Notes under the pieces: model-generated | What the model was told of the DNA's origin: nothing | Databases searched by the model: none | What the model saw: the letters and a program-made list of their open reading frames with translations, nothing else | Translations under genes and position numbers: made by a program | Shown: positions 61,801 to 64,000 of the stretch, in pieces | Layout: every line of letters starts with the position of its first letter | Position numbering within the stretch: the first letter of the stretch is position 1 | Source: Climacium dendroides | Taxonomy: Eukaryota > Streptophyta > Bryopsida > Hypnales > Climaciaceae | Length of the DNA stretch: 64,000 bases | Assembly (NCBI GenBank): GCA_950106755.1 | Contig: OX467082.1 | Location: 48,626,588 to 48,690,587 of the forward strand | Direction of reading: 5' to 3'

Positions 61801-64000
61801 CTTTGTGAAATTAATTTTTCTATGAATCCTAATTATTTCGAAGATTTGCAACTTGTGTGTTATGTTTTTGGACATGCTTCCACGTCAAACCGATATAATT
61901 CATTGGTTTGGTTTCTATTAACTACAGCATGACTTTTAGATCCTTCTTTTTTCAAACCCATTTCCATTGAATGCAAAAGTGTGGGGAAGGAATAGGTTCT
62001 TTTTGAAATTAATTTTTCCATGAATCCTAATTATTTCGAAGATCTGCAACTAGCGTTTTATGTTTTTGGACATGCTTCCAGGTCAAACTGATATAATTCA
62101 TTGGTTTGGTTTCTATTAAATTCAGCATGATTTTTGGATTTTTTTGTTTTAAAATCCATTTCCATTGGATGAAAAAGTGTGGGGAAGCACTAGGTTCCTC
62201 TTCAAATTAATTTTTCCATGAATCCTAATTATTTCGAAGATTTGCAACTTGGGTGTTATGTTTTTGGAAATGCTTCCACGTCAAACCGATATAATTCATT
62301 GGTTTGGTTTCTATTAACTACAGCATGACTTTTAGATCCTCGTTTTTTGAAACCCATTTCCATTGAATGCCAAAGTGTGGGGAAGGAATAGGTTCTTTTT
62401 GAAATTAATTATTCCATGAATCCTAATTATTTTGAAGATTTGCAACATGGGTGTTATGTTTTCAGACATGCTTCCACTTCAATCCGATATAATTCATTGG
62501 TTTGCTTCCTATTAAATACAACATGATTTTTGGATTTTTTTGTTTTTAAACCCATTTCCATAGGATGCAAAAGTGTGGGGAAGCAATAGGTTCCTCTTCA
62601 AATTAATTTTTCCATGAATCCTAATTATTTCGAAGATTTGCAACTTGCGTTTTATGTTTTTGGACATGCTTCCACTTCAAACCGATATAATTCATTGGTT
62701 TGGTTTCTATTAAATTCAGCATGATTTCTGGATTTTTTTGTTTTTAAATCCATTTCCATTGGATGCAAAAGTGTGGGGAAGCAATAGGGACCTTTTTGAA
62801 ATTAATTTTTCCATGAATCCTACTTATTTCGAGGATTTGCAACTTGTGTGTTATGTTTTTGGACATGCTTCCACGTCAAACCGATATAATTCATTGGTTT
62901 GGTTTCTATTAAATACAGCATGACTTTTAGATCCTTCTTTTTTCAAACCCATTTCCATTGAATGCAAAAGTGTGGGGAAGGAATAGGTTCTTTTTGAAAT
63001 TAATTTTTCCATGAATCCTAATTATTTCGAAGATTTGCAACTTGGGTGTTATGTTTTTGGACATGCTTCCACGTCAAACCGATATAATTGATTGGTTTGG
63101 TTTCTATTAAATTCAGCATGATATTTGGATTATTTTGTTTTGATATCCATTTCCATTGAATGCAAAAGTGTGGGGAAGGAATAGGTTCTTTTTGAAATTA
63201 ATTTTTCCATGAATCCTAATTATTTCGAAGATTTGCGACTTGGGTGTTATGTTTTTGGACATGCTTCCACTTCAAACCGATATAATTCATTCGTTTGGTT
63301 TCTATTAAATTCAGCATGATTTTTGGATTTTTTAATTCTTGAAACCCATTTCCATTGAATGCAAAAGTGTAGGGAAGCAATAGGGTCCTCTTGAAATTAA
63401 TTTTTCCATGAATCCTAATTATTTCGAAGATTTGCAACTTGGGTGTTATGTTTTTGGACATGTTTCCACGTCAAACCGATATAATTCATTGGTTTGGTTT
63501 CTATTAAATACAGCATGACTTTTAGATCCTTCTTTTTTCAAACCCATTTCCATTGAATACAAAAGTGTGGGGAAGGAATAGGTTCTTTGTGAAATTAATT
63601 TTTCCATGAATCCTAATTATTTCGAAGATTTGCAACTTGCGTTTTATGTTTTTGGACATGCTTCCACTTCAAATTGATATAATTCATTGGTTTGCTTTCT
63701 ATTAAATTCAGCATGATTTTTGGATTTTTTTGTTTTGAAACCCATTTCCATCGGATGCAAAAGTGTGGGGAAGCAATAGGGTCCTCTTGAAATTAATTTT
63801 TCCATGAATCCTAATTATTTCGAAGATTTGCAACTTGCGTTTTATGTTTTCAGACATGCTTCCAGTTTAAACCTATATAATTCATTCGTTTGGTTTCTAT
63901 TAAATCCAGCATGATTTTTGGATTTTTTAATTCTTGAAACCCATTTCCATTGGATACAAAAGTGTGGGGAAGGAATAGGTTCTTTTTGAAATTAATTTTT
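58860..64000. repeat. 13-mer tandem duplication, period 2576 bp, cut by the window end
   Basis: Copy 1 ~58860-61435, copy 2 ~61436-64000. I found no mismatch in the places I compared: GTGTGGCGAAGG (~59206/61782), AGATCTGCAACTAGCG (59464/62040), CCTCGTTTTTTG (~59763/62339), GGGACCTTTTTG (~60211/62787), TTTGCGACTTGGG (~60656/63232), and GTGTAGGGAAGC (~60792/63368). Copy 2 is about 10 bases short at the window edge, so more copies may follow. The monomers here return to the CACGTC / GTGTGTTATG group of the left half. Confidence 0.92.

Larger units (their letters stand above)
1..64000. repeat. Satellite DNA array, ~198-bp monomer, about 323 copies
   Basis: The window consists entirely of head-to-tail copies of one ~198-bp unit. 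Every monomer keeps the same ordered blocks: a GAAATTAATTTTTCC block, an ATTATTTCGAAGATTTGCA block, a TTATGTTTTTGGACATGCTTCC block (varied), a CAAACCGATATAATTCATTG block, GGTTTGGTTTCTATTAA, a T-rich stretch, CCATTTCCATTG, and AAGTGTGGGGAAG. The phase at base 1 recurs at 63981, giving 323 periods. All monomers have the same orientation and I found no unrelated sequence between them. By analogy with known plant and animal satellites this would be centromeric or pericentromeric heterochromatin, but nothing in the DNA proves that. I do not recognise the family. The strand is arbitrary. Confidence 0.98.

Noticed and set aside
1..64000. CENP-B box or telomere-type repeats
   Set aside because: I looked for the CENP-B core (TTCG....A..CGGG) and for TTTAGGG/TTAGGG runs. 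ATTTCGAAG and GGTTTGG are only superficially similar.
1..64000. Transposon, LTR or insertion element inside the array
   Set aside because: Monomer phase continues without a break and no non-satellite stretch, terminal repeat or target-site duplication is visible.
60162..64000. Bacterial or plasmid iteron origin
   Set aside because: The unit is far longer than iterons, there is no replication gene, and the array exceeds 60 kb, which fits eukaryotic satellite DNA.

Overview
The whole 64 kb window is one uninterrupted tandem array of an AT-rich satellite DNA. I see no protein-coding gene, RNA gene, transposon, CRISPR array or non-satellite insertion. The basic unit is about 198 bp (197 to 199 bp variants; one hand-counted monomer is 33% GC). 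About 323 monomers lie head to tail, all in the same orientation: the phase starting at base 1 recurs at base 63981, a mean period of about 198.08 bp. Period, AT-richness, megasatellite-like purity and multimeric organisation suggest a eukaryotic centromeric or pericentromeric satellite, most likely from a plant. I do not recognise the family or species, and the centromere assignment is inference.

The array is a patchwork of higher-order repeats (HORs) of different lengths, in this order: a 4-mer (792 bp) at 1-1.4 kb; mixed monomers to 4.6 kb; a 6-mer/7-mer (1188/1386 bp) to 8.2 kb; a 12-mer duplication (2377 bp) at 8.2-12.9 kb; this lies partly inside a 19-mer (3764 bp) at 9.9-20.5 kb; that lies partly inside a 35-mer duplication (6934 bp) at 17.0-30.3 kb, which also carries a 10-mer (1982 bp). 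Then come a short transition zone; a 9-mer (1783 bp) with an 8-mer contraction at 32.6-37.8 kb; a diverged zone with small local duplications at 37.8-47.0 kb; a 14-mer duplication (2769 bp) at 47.0-52.6 kb; mixed monomers with a recurring three-monomer cassette to 58.9 kb; and a 13-mer duplication (2576 bp) that runs off the right edge.

Monomer subfamilies are zoned. The left 33 kb and the right 5 kb share one group of variants, while about 38-58 kb carries a different, more diverged group. This fits repeated local amplification by unequal exchange or replication-based copying, layered over time. The short open frames on both strands are by-products of a period divisible by three (198 = 66 x 3) and are not annotated as genes. 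Copy boundaries below were read by eye and are usually good to a few tens of bases.
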